Shown here in pieces: positions 46,743-64,000 of a stretch of 64,000 nt of DNA; position 1 is the first letter of the stretch, and each line of letters starts with the position of its first letter. A program made the position numbers and the translations under genes. The DNA comes from Auanema rhodensis (Eukaryota > Nematoda > Chromadorea > Rhabditida > Rhabditidae), in NCBI GenBank assembly GCA_964057225.1, contig OZ059896.1, forward strand, positions 15,388,501-15,452,500, written 5' to 3'. A model generated the notes under the pieces. That model searched no databases. It worked only from the letters and a program-made list of their open reading frames with translations, and was not told where the DNA came from.

Positions 46743-48406
46743 ATGTCGAACGACAGCAGGATTTCGAGAATTTTGAAGGGATTTGATCCTAAAGATTTGA
46801 ATTTGCCTGAAGACTTTGTGCTAACTAAACTCACAGCTTTGAAAGGATGTGGATGCAAAGTTCCGCGAGCTGTTAGTTATAATATAGCTTGAAGTTGTGT
46901 ATATTCTCTATAGGCTTTGTTAGAATTGTTAAAACACTTTGGAAACCTTGAAGAAGCAACTGGAAGCGGAGTTGGTAAGTTTTTGTTTTCAAATTATCAG
47001 TCTTCGAATAATAATAAGTAGGCATTGGACTGGATAGTTGCGTTATTCCTCTCCGTCATAAAGGATTGAATCTTGTTCAAACCACTGATTTCTTTTATCC
47101 ATTGGTTGATGATCCTTATTTAATGGTAATTTTTATACTATTTTATACGGATTTTTTTTCATAGAAATATTCTCGAAATTTCATAAATTTAAAATGAAAG
47201 TAATTTTTCTTAAAATGCTATCATAATTTTCAACATTTGTCTCTTAAAGTTTGGTGCTGTTTCTTGGAACTCAAATTTAGAGTAGTATGAAAATTCCCTG
47301 TTCTATCCAATATATTTGCTTCTTAGGGTAGAGTTACATGCGCAAATGTGCTTAGTGATTTGTATGCAATGGGAGTTGCTGATTGTGACAATATGCTCAT
47401 GTTACTTGGTGTTTCCACTGAATTAAATGACCAACATCGTGATATCATCATTTCTCAATTCATACAAGGGTTCAAGGTTTGGTTATTCGGTTTTTAAAAG
47501 AAAAGTATTGGATTTATTTCTTGAGGATGGAGCTGATTTAGCTGAGACCAAGGTTAGAGGCGGTCAAACCGTTCGTTGTCCTTGGTTGTTATTGGGAGGA
47601 GTAGCAAGTAGTGTAGCCTCGGATAAAGAAATTGTAGACGTCAGTCAGGCTAAACCGGGAGATGTTCTTCTGTTAACCAAACCTATTGGGGGACAGGTAT
47701 CCGCAGTCCAGTAAAAAATAGTTTTCAAAAGGATGTTGGAATGATAGGTAGCAGTGAATTCCTATGAATGGTTAAAGAAAAAAAATGGGCGAATTGAAGA
47801 ACTCCAACTTGATGAAACCAAAATTGTAAGAGCTTTTCAACAAGTTTGTGAACAGATGAGTCGCTTGAATAGGTGAAAATGCCTAATAAAATTCAAATTT
47901 TGAGTTTTGTTTTCTTAGGAATGCCGCAAGATTGCTTCGAAAATATCATGCTCATTCGTCAACAGATGTCACAGGCTTCGGAATCTTAGGTTGAATACCT
48001 AACATTTAATAATAAAATGCTGTTTAAAGGTCATGCTGACAATTTGGCTAAAGCACAGAAAGAAAAGGTTAAATTTGTGATTGACACATTGCCCATTGTG
48101 GAATACATGGACGAAATCTCGAAGAAAATGGTAAATGGAAATGGGTTCAATCTGTTTTCTGGCACGTCAGCTGAAACAAGTGGTGGCTTGCTCGTTGCTC
48201 TCTCTGCCCAAGACGCGAAGGTTCTTTTTATCAGGGTTCTAATTTTTGTTGAACAAAAGTTATAGCTCTATCAAAAGGAGATAGAAGAACTGGATGGTTT
48301 TCCTGCTTGGATTGTTGGTCGTGTTGAGGCCCATGATGGTGAAAATACAGCTATAATCTCTGATGACTTCACAGTATTAAATATTCCCAGTCAGATTCAT
48401 TCCTAA
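46743..48406 (+). CDS. seld-1: Selenophosphate synthetase (selenide, water dikinase)
   Basis: Makes selenophosphate from selenide and ATP, the selenium donor for selenocysteine. Nine exons give 380 residues. The active-site segment is [10 protein letters not shown]: the residue that is selenocysteine in some animal enzymes is cysteine here, and the essential Lys follows. Glycine-rich and metal-binding parts are present ([31 protein letters not shown]), as are [15 protein letters not shown] and the C-terminal [15 protein letters not shown] and [16 protein letters not shown]. No in-frame TGA needs recoding. ggta-1 follows 219 bp downstream on the same strand. Confidence 0.95.
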
Positions 48407-48625
48407 TAACATATATAACTAACTTTTCTTAATAACAATGCATTATTTCTAAAGTATCTTTTTTTTATTTTAGCTGTTGTGGGGTGAGGTTTCCCGCCAA
48501 TATTTATTGAAAAAAAACTGGTTTTTATTTCTATTTGCAATTGATGACTCAGCTTTCCTTTCTTGCGAAATGCTTTGTTATCTTCGAAATCGACATTGTT
48601 AAGGTGTACCTCGTTCAGTAGCGTA

Positions 48626-51115
48626 ATGCATTTCGTGAAGAAGGTTCCAACTACTCAAGAAGAGGATGAACTACGTAGCAAGGAGCGCGCCATTAAGCAG
48701 AAAATTTTTTGTGCCGTAAGAGACAAGATTTTTGATAAATCTGTCAAAAGTAAGAACATTTAAAATAATTTTTATCGTTCTTATGATAACTTACAGATGA
48801 ATTTGACGATGAAATGCTTGAGCTCACCCAGAAACTTCTTGAAAAGAATCCCGATATCTACACATTCTGGATATACAGAAGGAAAACTATAAGTGACTAT
48901 GTTAAGAAAAGAGATGAGATGGTATTTTTGATCATTTTTATATTTAAAATTTTTTTTTCTTCTGTAGAGTAAAAAAAATGAATATGAGTCTCAACAACAA
49001 GAATACAATGATTTAGCTCAAAAGCTTGAAAACATATATTTAAATGAATTACATCTTTCAAAGACTTGCATTGAGGTAACAAAAATATTTTTTAGAGAAC
49101 TAAAATATAATTTTTGCTTTAGGCGAATCCTAAATCTTATTCTGCGTGGTTTCATAGAGGCTGGGTGCTTAAACAACAGAAAGAACCTAACTATCTAATG
49201 GACTTAAGTTTATGTGAAAAGGCCTTGAAAATGGACTGCAGGTATGTTTTTTTTATTTTCTCTCTCTAATTCTACTTCAACAATGAAGACAGGTTTTTAG
49301 TTAGCTTTCATCTATGAACTTCCTTGTGTTTATTCCATTATTAGTCTGTCACTTATATTCATTTTATTCCCTCTCGCGTGTAAAATCGGTTGTTTACGGT
49401 TTGACCATTTTAGAAACTTCCATGTTTGGGATCATAGACGAATTGTTGCAAAGCTTGGAAATATCCCAAGCGATGAAGAATTACAGTGGGACAAATTATT
49501 TTTACTTAGTTTTCTATTTGTTTTAAATTTTAGATTTTCTAACAAATTGATTGGGGATAATTTTTCAAATTACTCAGCATGGCATTACCGTGTCACTCTC
49601 CTTCCTAGAGTGAAAGATGAGGCTGCCAGTATTTCAGGAGCATATCGTATGGATGAAACAACTCTTGGAGAGGAACTAAAGGTGAAAGTTGACAGCATTG
49701 TTTTTAAAAATTTGTTAGTTTAGAAAGTTACATCGGCCTTCTACACTGATCCTGATGATCAATCTGCTTGGGTTTACACTCGATGGCTTTTGGACATTAG
49801 CTCAGATAAAGAATGGAGTTTGTTTTTGCTTTCAGCAAACTGTTTGCATTTTTAAATTGTAGTGTTGCCTGATTCTCGTTTACCCTCAGTACCTTTGAGC
49901 GTTACTTTCAATGGTGATAAAACAACTCTTGTTATGTCTCGAGCTTGTACTGCGGAGGTTGTAGCTTCATTTATTAGAGCGAATTCTGAAGGAAATTTCA
50001 TTCCAGTAAGAATGATTTGTTGGCACAACCATTAGAGAAATTAAATATTTCAGTATTCTGCCTACTCTAAAAACCCCAAATCTTCAAAAACATGGCACTT
50101 TACTTCGAAAACCCCTGTTAAGGTTATAGGCAATGGTTTTGATGTTTCAGATCATGATTGTGCCTCAGGACCATACATTAATAAGGTATGCTGTTCTGAA
50201 TCCACTGTAAATACGCAATCATATTTAGAATGCCTTTTACATTGCATTCGGTGTTGAAGCTCGAAATAAAAATAATGCAATTGCTACATTAACTAAAAAC
50301 TGCGCTGAACTCATTGAGTTGGAGCCTAATAATGTGGTAAGTTGAGAATTTTTCAAAGTTTTAATGTACCATACGCATTTCAGTGGGCATTGGCAATGTA
50401 CAATCAGTGTTTGATTGCTACAGATCCTGTTGCAAATCATGAAACTATTATGTCTAACTTTAATAAATTGGCTAATGAACTGGATACGAAGCGTAAACAA
50501 GTAACTATTAAATTTTAATTGTTTTCCTACTGATTCTTCACTTATAGATGTACATTGCTATGGCATGTCGCGAGCTATTAAATGAAACTTTAAGAGCAAA
50601 AGAGGAAAATGGTAAAAGTTTATTGGATAACATTCTAGAAGGAACACAAAAGAGATTAGTTATTAGAAACAAAGAGATCACAAGGTACCATTTTTCCTCT
50701 CATAGCTGTTATTTTTTTTTTTTAAGTTTGGACGGCGTAGAACTTCTTGCTGGCTTTATTACTGAACTTGAAGCTCCTGGCAATTGCCTTCAATCAGTTG
50801 GAGATATAGTTCTGCCAAATCTTGAGTTTTTAGATGTGAACGAAAACCAAATCAAAGGGTTCGTAGCCCGTACAGTATAATCATGTAATCAAATGTCTTT
50901 TCAGTATTGATGATTCTCGAATTTTCTCCAATTTACGTTTCCTCTCTGTTGCGGGTTGTCCTATCAAAGAAACAACTGATGTCATTGCCGCCTTGAAGAA
51001 TATGCCTCATCTAGAAAGATTTTTATTTGCCGAAACCGAGCTGAGTCAAAAAGAAAACTGTCAAAAATTAAACGAAGAATTGCCGAATTGTAGACTAATT
51101 CCACATTGGATGTAA
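48626..51115 (+). CDS. ggta-1: Rab geranylgeranyltransferase alpha subunit
   Basis: With the beta subunit and Rab escort protein it attaches geranylgeranyl groups to Rab GTPases. Prenyltransferase alpha repeats are clear: NPDIYTFWIYRR, NPKSYSAWFHRGWV, NFHVWDHRRIVAKLG, NYSAWHYRVTLLP and DQSAWVYTRWLL. An Ig-like insert follows, more helical repeats (NNVWALAMYNQCLI), and a leucine-rich repeat end (LEFLDVNENQIKGI, LRFLSVAGCPIKE) finishing RLIPHWM, as in animal RabGGTA with its LRR domain. The ATG at 48626 matches the family start (MHFVKKVPTTQEE) and follows an acceptor (CTCGTTCAG) by 7 bp. Its position 219 bp after seld-1 suggests the downstream gene of an operon. An AATAAA at 51193-51198 lies after the stop. 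Confidence 0.94.
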
Positions 51116-51486
51116 AAGTAAGGTGATGTTCTTTTTTTGTATATTTCTGTGATATCGTTTTCTCAAACTGATACATCATGTTTTTAGATGTAAATAAAAA
51201 TTGCAAGAAGCTTGTAATGTTTTCAATGAAACTTTTTCGATGTGTATCCAATAGAAGAGCACAAATGAATAGAGCCAGCCAATTGATCAGTTTTATGAGA
51301 ATTGATAAGGGTACCTTTTACATGACATCAACGTATTTGACTGGTCCACTCACTAATCTAGCTAGTTTTCATCAGAAGCAGTTTACTATTCATTTCATTT
51401 TTTGATTTAAAGGTCGTATTTGATAATGAGGGATCCATTAACTAAACATTAACTAAAGAAATTATTGTTAATTATTGTATTTAAGG
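51116..51486. other. Intercistronic region ggta-1 to glucosidase
   Basis: 371 bp holding the ggta-1 poly(A) signal (51193-51198), a T-rich stretch, and an acceptor (GTATTTAAG) one base before the next ATG. A 75-codon frame at 51178-51405 has no domain and is read as noise. Confidence 0.5.
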
Positions 51487-55762
<4,276 letters not shown>

Positions 55763-57440
55763 AAGGAACTCTTTAAATGATAGAAAAGAAATGTTCTTAT
55801 TCTTTATTGAAAAATTATTTTAAATTAGATTTTAAACAGTACTTTACAATCTTACAACCATTGATTCTTTTACAATTAGAATGACGATAATCGATATGAC
55901 AGGTTAAAATTGGCGATCTTTGTTTTTAGGCTCAAGTTCATAATCATTAAGTCTTCAACAACAAAAAAACAACTTTAGCGGTTTCTTTTGGTTTTTTTTA
56001 AAATATTATTGGCATTTTAAAAGCTATATAACAAGTTGTAGATAATTCATAAACATATATAAAATATCAAGAAAATGACTTCATTGAAAGGAGAATTTGA
56101 GAAAAAAAAATAAGAAGAATGTGAATGTAATGTGCTAAATTTATCAGAATATGATTATTGTTGATTTAAATTTGAAGATGTTTCTAGATGCTCATGCACA
56201 AAGGACATATTTAGTTTAATAGGAAGTGAGAAAGCAAGAGAGTTCGTGGCAACCTTTGACATCAACTCTTTCTGATCTCTGAAGCAAATGACGTTTATAT
56301 GTTATGGGATTTAATCAGATTCACAATTTTGACAGACTTAATTGCATGACCTTGTATAGTATTACATATAATGTTATTGAAAGAGTTATAATCATGAGTT
56401 TTATGTTGAAGGATTATTTTGAAAATGGTTGCCCCGTCGTTGTCGTTCGCAACTTTCACGATGTCACGAAGAAGATATTAATGTGAAATTCTTCGTTTTC
56501 ATCACCATCTCATATAAGACAGCTGTAGCTCAAATCTCTGATCATTTTTTGTCATTTGAAGAAAAATATTTAACAATATCATTGGTTTTTTCAATCCAGC
56601 CCATCCCATACTATCTATTAATGGCTGGAAAAACTGAAAGTGAGAAGAAAGGTTGCAAGTCAAAGGACTTGTTTCAAACAGTATTTTTTTCTATTTTCGT
56701 GTTGATTACCCGAGGTTTTGTGGTCAAAAACAGCATTGAACAGTAAGAACAGCTGCCTGTAACTAGGCATAAACATACGCCATACACATACATACATTGA
56801 TGGGAATTTATTTTTGGGAGTCTTTCAACAACTCCGATTGACTTCAATTTGTGTCAATGGATATTATATGCTCATTGATTCTTCCATCTTCATTCATAAA
56901 CATTACTTTACAATAATTTTAACCTTATACTCATATAAAGTTTTTAAAAGGTGGAAAAGACCACTTCAGAATTAGGATATTTTGAATTATTGTTAAGTGA
57001 TACAGTGAAAAGGGCATTTCAAATGTCAAAAAATGACGACAACTATCAGACCACAACGCGTTTTACAACTTCGGTGCCGGTCATATATAGCCTTGCTAAC
57101 AGCCGGGCCAAACAAAGAATCCAAATTTTGTTTGGAGACACTCCGGAGTGATGGCACCTGCGGATTATCAAGCACTATCTCATCTATGCTTAAGTTCTTT
57201 CTCTCTTTTCTTCGTCACTTCTTCATCAATTGAATAGCTATTAGCTCTTTACCGTATTCCTCCTTTTTATATCAGAAATAATGTTAATCGCTGAAGTCCA
57301 GTCCAAGTTTCTCAAAAATCTACTGTTAGATACATTCACTCTCCCATTCCTCTTCTCTTTCACTCAATTCATTTCTCTTCCGAATTGTTACCTTTTTAGC
57401 TAAAACCGTACAACTAAAACTTTTCTTGTTTTGTAGAATC
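55763..57440. other. Intergenic region
   Basis: About 1.7 kb, AT-rich, between the glucosidase and the SDR16C-like gene. Short open frames at 56304-57233 have no domain and no splice context. A slightly GC-richer patch lies near 56430-56475 (CCCCGTCGTTGTCGTTCGC) and another near 57090-57160. An acceptor (TTTTGTAG) 4 bp before the next ATG is a likely trans-splice site. Confidence 0.45.
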
Positions 57441-58744
57441 ATGACGCGCGCTTCTCTACCAAAAAGAATCTGGCTAACAATCGTCTTTATTGTTCAATAC
57501 ATATTTGCATTCACCTTCAAAGATATTCCAAGATGGATGTACACTCGAAGAAAGAATGTTGAAGACAAGGCTAGATCTTATACTATCTTCTTAATTAATT
57601 TTTTTGTTTTTTAAGGTAATTGTTATAACAGGAGGTGCAATGGGTATTGGAAAAGAAGTTTCCAAAATCTTTGCTCTCCAATATAGAGCTAAAGTTTGTA
57701 TTTTGGATATCAACGAGGTTGCGATATTATGGTTACAACAACCTCAGTAAATTTATTTTCAGAAAGAAGGGTTGAAGACAATTGATGAAATTACTTCAGC
57801 AGGAGGTGAAGCCTACTTTTATAGATGTGACATTTCCGACTACGATAACATTCAAGAAGTATCACAGAGCATCTATCAACATCCTCGCTTAGGTACAGTT
57901 TGTCAAATTCATATCCGTTCACTCATTTCTATATATGCTTTAGGATTTGTTGACATTTTGGTTGCGAATGCAGCTATATTGAAATTCGGAGAACTGCTTG
58001 ATATATCTGCAGAAGATTATAAACTTAGTACAAATATTAACGTATTAGGACAAATTTATGTAAGGGAATTGGATGTTCATCAGCAATTATTTCTTTATTT
58101 ATAATATTTCAGACAGTTAAAACATTCATACCTAAAATGATTACTGCTAATTGTGGTCATATTGCAACTGTTGGCTCAATATGCAGTTTCTATGGAGAAT
58201 ATTGTGGGACAGCATATTGGTATGTTATCCATGAAATACATGCTTCATAACTCACTAGCATATATACTCATTAATAATCTTACAGTACTAGTAAATTTGC
58301 TGTTCGTGGCTTCATGGAAGCTCTTCAGATGGAACTGATGGAGAAGAAACTAAATAATATTCAAATTACTAATATTCATCCATATTTTGTAAAAACTAAT
58401 TTGATTCAAAATCTTGAGGAACCTCATAGCACGTATGTTTCATCCGACATAACACAGAAAACTAAAATGTTGTTCAGATTCTTCAATGTAGTCTCAGTCG
58501 AAAGATGTTCGCGTGAAATTGTTGACTCCATTTTGAAAGAGCGAGTTGTTCATTTTATCCCAGGTGGTATTACATTCCTCTGCCTTTTCCTTAAATGGTA
58601 TTTTAACTGAAATATTTTTTTCTATATAATCTATAACGATTACGTTTCAGCTTAGCTACAAAGAATACATTGGCTTTGGGGCGCAAACTATTCAACTTTA
58701 CATATGAGACGAAGACAAAATTGCCACCAACCAAAATAGTTTAA
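57441..58744 (+). CDS. Short-chain dehydrogenase, SDR16C-like (membrane-anchored)
   Basis: An N-terminal hydrophobic anchor (IWLTIVFIVQYIFAFTF) precedes the Rossmann domain, as in SDR16C/17-beta-HSD11-like enzymes of the ER and lipid droplets that act on retinoids, steroids or lipids. Visible motifs: TGGAMGIG cofactor loop, the acidic LDI end of the second strand, CDISDYDN, NAAI (for NNAG), catalytic Ser in TVGSICSF and the YxxxK pair in TAYCTSKFA, which is joined across an intron. It ends ETKTKLPPTKIV. The first intron most naturally starts with GC at 57570, giving RKNVEDKVIVITGG, although a GT donor at 57558 would also stay in frame. The substrate cannot be deduced. C. elegans has many such dhs genes. 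Confidence 0.9.
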
Positions 58745-59865
58745 TGTTTTTCAAGATTGTTCCAATTATATTTATTTTATCAATACGTGTATATTTTGAT
58801 TCATTAAATCTTATTTATTAACATGATACACATATTTTTATTTATCTCATATTTAAAAAATGATGAAGTAATCAATCAAATAAAAAGCAAATCTAAAAAT
58901 AACACGATAATGTTAAAATTAGATTATCATCAATTACAAAATTTATTATTATTTAATTACAATGGATTATCAAGTTTGATGGACTAACATATTTCATTCG
59001 AACGTGTTCAAACATGCACGCGAAATTAGCATTAGGTGCGTTTTCATTTCTAGTGTCATGCACTGGTAGAACGGTTGTTCTCTTGTTTAATCGGTAATGC
59101 ACAGCAAGTTTTCTATATTTCACATAATCATAGAAAGTCATTCCATTTTTAGAAGTTCTCCTAACATGTAATTTAGCTGCTTTACAATATTATCATATTG
59201 CTAGTGATTAAGTACACTTAAGAACTATAAGATCAGAAGTACAGTAATTCCAAAGGAGAAGTGAAAATATAAAATTTGAAGATAAGGGAAAACTAAAACC
59301 ACAAGTCTGAATGAAAGTAAAATCTAATTTTAAGAAATTTGTAGTGTTAAAAAACATTTTTTTACAGCAATACACTGATGGATATCAACATATAATTAGT
59401 CATTTTTTTGAGGGATAGCTCTATTTTCTGTCAATAAGAGAGCAAGTAAGTTACTATGTACCGAAGATTCCTCATCTCTACTTTTGATTTTTTCACAATA
59501 CGTCCATATGTGGTCTACCACGTTTGCTTGTCTTTTTGTTTGTTTTTCTCTCACATCTCTGGTCATTCTCAATCTCATCAGCATTATTCTCTTGCTCTTT
59601 CTTTTTCATATTTCCCGTAAAGACATCCCTTCATCTTCATAGTGCTTGTCTCTGCTTACTTCCATTCGCGCTTCTGTGCGCTAACAGAAAGACAGACGAC
59701 AAATCACTGTCGCACAATTGGGAGGAGGAGAAGAAGAAGGAAGCAGCTTTACGGTCTCAACCATCAGTCTTCGAACGACGTCGACTCCATCTCAGTTTCC
59801 GAGCAATCCGTTATAATACTTACAGTCAACTTTTCCATTTATAATACGCAAGAACTTCTAATTGA
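58745..59865. other. Intergenic region
   Basis: About 1.1 kb between the SDR16C-like and LHFPL genes. The left part is very AT-rich 3' flank. The right part (59500-59865) is pyrimidine-rich on the + strand and is probably the promoter or 5' leader of the LHFPL gene. No RNA gene or domain-bearing frame was seen. Confidence 0.45.
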
Positions 59866-61569
59866 ATGCATCAATTTTCTTTCGCATATCACTCAGCATA
59901 CGTCAGGAATTGGAGAGTACTAGGAGCAATCTGGGTTCTCTTCGCTCTCAGTGCAAGTAAGTCTTCTTCCATTACACTATGAATCTATTTAATTACTACC
60001 TTCAGCAATTCTCCAAATTCTAGTATTCATTCATCCTGCATGGATAGGAAACGATGAAGGTGGCTATTTCGGGTTGTATGATTATTGCAGCACCACAGAA
60101 TGTACATGGAACATCTTCAGGTTAGAAACGTGATTCGTAAATGTAAAAAAGTTTAAACTTTAGGGTTCGACCTCTGAGTTTCCCTTTCGAAGTTTCAGCT
60201 TTTTTAGTTCTAGCAGCAACTATTCTTACGATTCTAGCGGTATTCTCTATATTGGTAGTAAAAAAGTATATGTTTGAATCGTAACCATTGTCAATTTTTA
60301 GCTTTTAATTCTATTACGTGATAGATATGTCTTCCTCCTCTGCTCGTGGATGCACTTATTCAGCTGTGAGTTGTATTAATCATTAAATTCTGCTTAAACT
60401 GTCAATTCAGTCGTTGCAATGTTGACGGCTTGTACACTCTACCCCTACGGCTGGGAAAATGCGAATGTTCGCGAAATTTGCGATTCGAAGAAGTTTGCTA
60501 TCTCTAAACAATTTTTTTAACATTCGACAATAGATATAACATTGGAATATGTCATCTCCGGTGGCCTTATCTATTAGCGCTTGTGTTGGTTGTTGACCAG
60601 CTCTGCTTGTCACTGTTAGGATTCGTCTTAGCTTGTCGTCAGCCACCTAACATCCCTGAAGTACACCCATTTGCGAGTAAGTTACAATTCTATAATATTT
60701 TTCTTTACCGAAATATGCTATTCCCCTTTCTATATTGCAAATTTTGCTTCAAATTGATAAACGTTGCGAAACCATTAAACCCCCTTATCACTGACTAGTT
60801 GCTTGTTGAAATATCTCCTTTTTGCTACAACAAGAGGTTGTTATTTAAGAGTGAGACAAAAGAGGTGTAAATACAACACAATTTGGAAGCTAGATGATTT
60901 TAGATAGCTTTGTCAACAAACAATGCGAGAGAGAGAACCAACGTGGGAGAGATAGTTACCACACCACTGACCATGACGACTTAACATAGTTGCTGTTATA
61001 AAAGCCATGTCTAAATTACTCCTTTACGAATACTTTGAGAAATACTCCATAATAACAAGTGAGTACGACCCAGCCATCTTTATCATTTGTGAGCATTACC
61101 GGCTTTTAAAATAGAATAGAAAGTTCTTTCCTATGGTTCAAAGTTTAATAACTGTATTCGTAATTGAAGAATTGAACTAGACCGCATCTTTAACCATATT
61201 AAATCAATTGACAGCAAACTTATTGTTTGATCAAAGGCTACACAAACCTCTGATGACACCTCTGGGCGTTTTAAAGAATACGTCATCGATTACATCTACC
61301 GAAATAAATTAAAATCATAGCTTATGATTTTTTCTTTTAAACTTAAGCTTTAAAAAGGAAAATCTATTCTCTTTTTGGTTAACAAATACACTCGCCAAAT
61401 TATATCTATAAATAACTGATATCAATGTATTATCAGTTCATTGACAATATCTTCAATTTTATTTCATTATTAAACAGAAATAATTTCAGTTACAAGTGAT
61501 TTGAAACCAGCCCCTCGAGCCAGGCCTGAGTCTTGCTATTTCAATAACATGAGAAAAGTTGAGCTTTAA
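59866..61569 (+). CDS. LHFPL-family tetraspan membrane protein
   Basis: Four-span protein of 221 residues from seven exons (59866-59956, 60006-60120, 60164-60254, 60302-60365, 60411-60492, 60534-60676, 61490-61569), the normal family length. Vertebrate members partner ion channels in hair cells and at GABA-A synapses. Visible: first span with VLGAIWVLFALSATILQILV, the family motif HPAWIG, GYFGLYDYC, second span (VSAFLVLAATILTILAVFSI), CDSKKYNIGICHLRWPYLLA in the second extracellular region, a last span (LVLVVDQLCLSLLGFVLACR) and a short tail ending NNMRKVEL. The ATG opens MHQFSFAYHSAYVRNWRVLG. The last intron is 813 bp; its 3' exon joins in frame and gives a natural stop, which supports it. 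Confidence 0.88.
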
Positions 61570-62543
61570 AAAATATATTCCAAGTTTGTAAACAATGTTT
61601 CTGTGATTATAAATACTTTTCGTTTGAGTCATTCAAGTACAGGCAGGCACTCATAATACTGTCACTTTCAATCCTTTTTCTTTTGAAATTTTGAAATTAA
61701 AATTTAAAACAGCGAAACCATTAATTAGCTCAATTTATTCATTTAAATCATATTATAAAGGTAAGCAGATCCTATGGACAAGATTAAGGAAGGTTTTCAC
61801 AGCAATCAGCTAATAACACATAAATGACGTAAATAAAGTTGTAAAAAGTTGTTACTCGAGTCTTATTATTTTTCTAATCTAAGGTTGAAAAAATCGTCAA
61901 GCTTATAATACACATGTTAAAGTGCAAAACTGAATAGAAAAAATATTCGAAAGTATTCAAACCTACGTATCTTTTACATAAAAGCTTAGTAATCGATAAT
62001 TGAGAACCTTCTAGATGTCCGCACTCCCTATATAAAGGAATATGTATGTTATCAGTCAGTGAATATAATTTCACAATTTTTTTTCTCGAATTTTTCCTAT
62101 TATTCAGATAGGAAGCTACCTTGCTCACAAGGAATATTCAATTTACCAATTCTATACTTCTTCATAAAACCAAAATATCTTGGTATGTTTAAATATATTA
62201 GCTATCTTTTTGGATATCTTCAAATTTAAAACAAAATTGTACTAAACTGCTAAATTGATTTTTAAATATTCTTCAAGAGTTACAGAGGGGGGGTTAAGTT
62301 TTCAACATTAAAGCATATATCAAAACTAGAATTTGAAAATATAAAATGACAGAATTATTATTCAAAAAGCACAAGTAAAGAATCTTATCATTTTATAACT
62401 TACTATTTCGGACTCTATTCGCAATTTCTGTACCCCTGCACTTTTTTAAAAACCTGATTTTTTTAAAAACCTACTTTACATATGATCCTCAAACATTTTT
62501 AGTTCCAAAGTACAATGACTAACACACGCAGTGCTTTCGCCTG
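61570..62543. other. Intergenic region upstream of the heat-shock elements
   Basis: About 1 kb of AT-rich DNA between the LHFPL stop and the HSP70 promoter. Several short frames without domains. No RNA gene recognised. Confidence 0.45.
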
Positions 62544-62638
62544 TTCTAGAACAAAATAGAATCTTCGAAATCGCGCCAGAATTGAAAAAAGGCGGGGCTT
62601 GTTGTGTGCGCGCTCTCAAACATTCTTCGCGAAATTTC
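62544..62638. promoter_or_regulatory. Heat-shock elements of the HSP70 gene
   Basis: Three heat-shock-type arrays of the GAA/TTC unit lie upstream of the start: TTCTAGAA at 62544-62551, GAATCTTC at 62559-62566 and the three-unit TTCGCGAAATTTC at 62626-62638, which is a perfect HSF trimer site. They are about 258-352 bp before the ATG. CTTATC (GATA-type) repeats follow at 62710-62735. A trans-splice-type acceptor (GGAATTTCAG) ends at 62882, 13 bp before the ATG. Confidence 0.75.
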
Positions 62639-62895
62639 GGGCGGCAGAATTCGAAGCATGGTGGTGCATATACGTCAACTCAGTTGAACATCGCAGTTGG
62701 CCTAAGTCGTCTTATCTTTAATTACCTTATCTGAATAAGAGTCAAATAATTTATTAGTTTATCTCCTTGTTCGTTTATCACTGTTTCTCGAGCTCTTATC
62801 TTTTATGAAGATAAGAAGTTCAGTTTTTTTTGGTTTAATTTGTGTTACTTTTTCAAAGTTTGCTAAATTTACGGAATTTCAGCTAGTGCCTCAAA

Positions 62896-64000
<1,105 letters not shown>

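Overview
The window is nuclear DNA of a nematode, most likely a rhabditid-type chromadorean. Five things point there: AT-rich sequence; genes split into many small exons by introns of mostly 40-60 bp with GTAAGT / TTTTCAG borders; start codons a few bases after an isolated splice acceptor, as expected for spliced-leader trans-splicing; closely spaced same-strand genes that look like operons; and a receptor with nematode-type DB cysteine modules. From memory, homologues of most genes here (pxf-1, hsp-1, hars-1, rbm-22, ggta-1, seld-1, the Ig/FN3/DB receptor, a GH31 glucosidase) lie on C. elegans chromosome IV, so the window looks like part of the same ancestral chromosome. The species cannot be named from the sequence.

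Layout. 1-199: tail of an unrecognised + strand gene. 945-7679 (+): Rap guanine-nucleotide exchange factor (pxf-1 type). 8316-10026 (+): isochorismatase-fold hydrolase. 10989-15255 (-): quiescin sulfhydryl oxidase. 15.3-34.2 kb: a 19-kb stretch without a convincing gene, holding microsatellites, a perfect palindrome, GC-rich islets, AACCGGTT sites and a few decayed coding-like patches. 34254-40815 (+): Ig/FN3/DB transmembrane receptor, with a probable short secreted form. 46418-41082 (-): hars-1, rbm-22 and a C-factor-like dehydrogenase, head to tail and operon-like. 46743-55762 (+): seld-1, Rab geranylgeranyltransferase alpha and a GH31 alpha-glucosidase, also head to tail. A U2 snRNA-like gene sits in a glucosidase intron. 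57441-58744 (+): SDR16C-type dehydrogenase. 59866-61569 (+): LHFPL tetraspan protein. 62896 to the right edge (+): cytosolic HSP70 (hsp-1), incomplete.

Most genes are housekeeping: translation (hars-1), splicing (rbm-22, U2), Rab prenylation (ggta-1), selenium metabolism (seld-1), oxidative folding (QSOX), lysosomal or secreted carbohydrate breakdown (GH31) and chaperoning (HSP70). The best candidates for a second look are the U2-like gene inside a GC-AG intron, the alternative 3' end of the receptor gene, the AACCGGTT and E-box clusters, the palindrome, and the strand-asymmetric gene desert. I found no sign of a bacterial-type system or an intact transposon. CDS spans run from start codon to stop codon and include introns. 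Exons were joined by eye, so inner borders may be off by a base or so.
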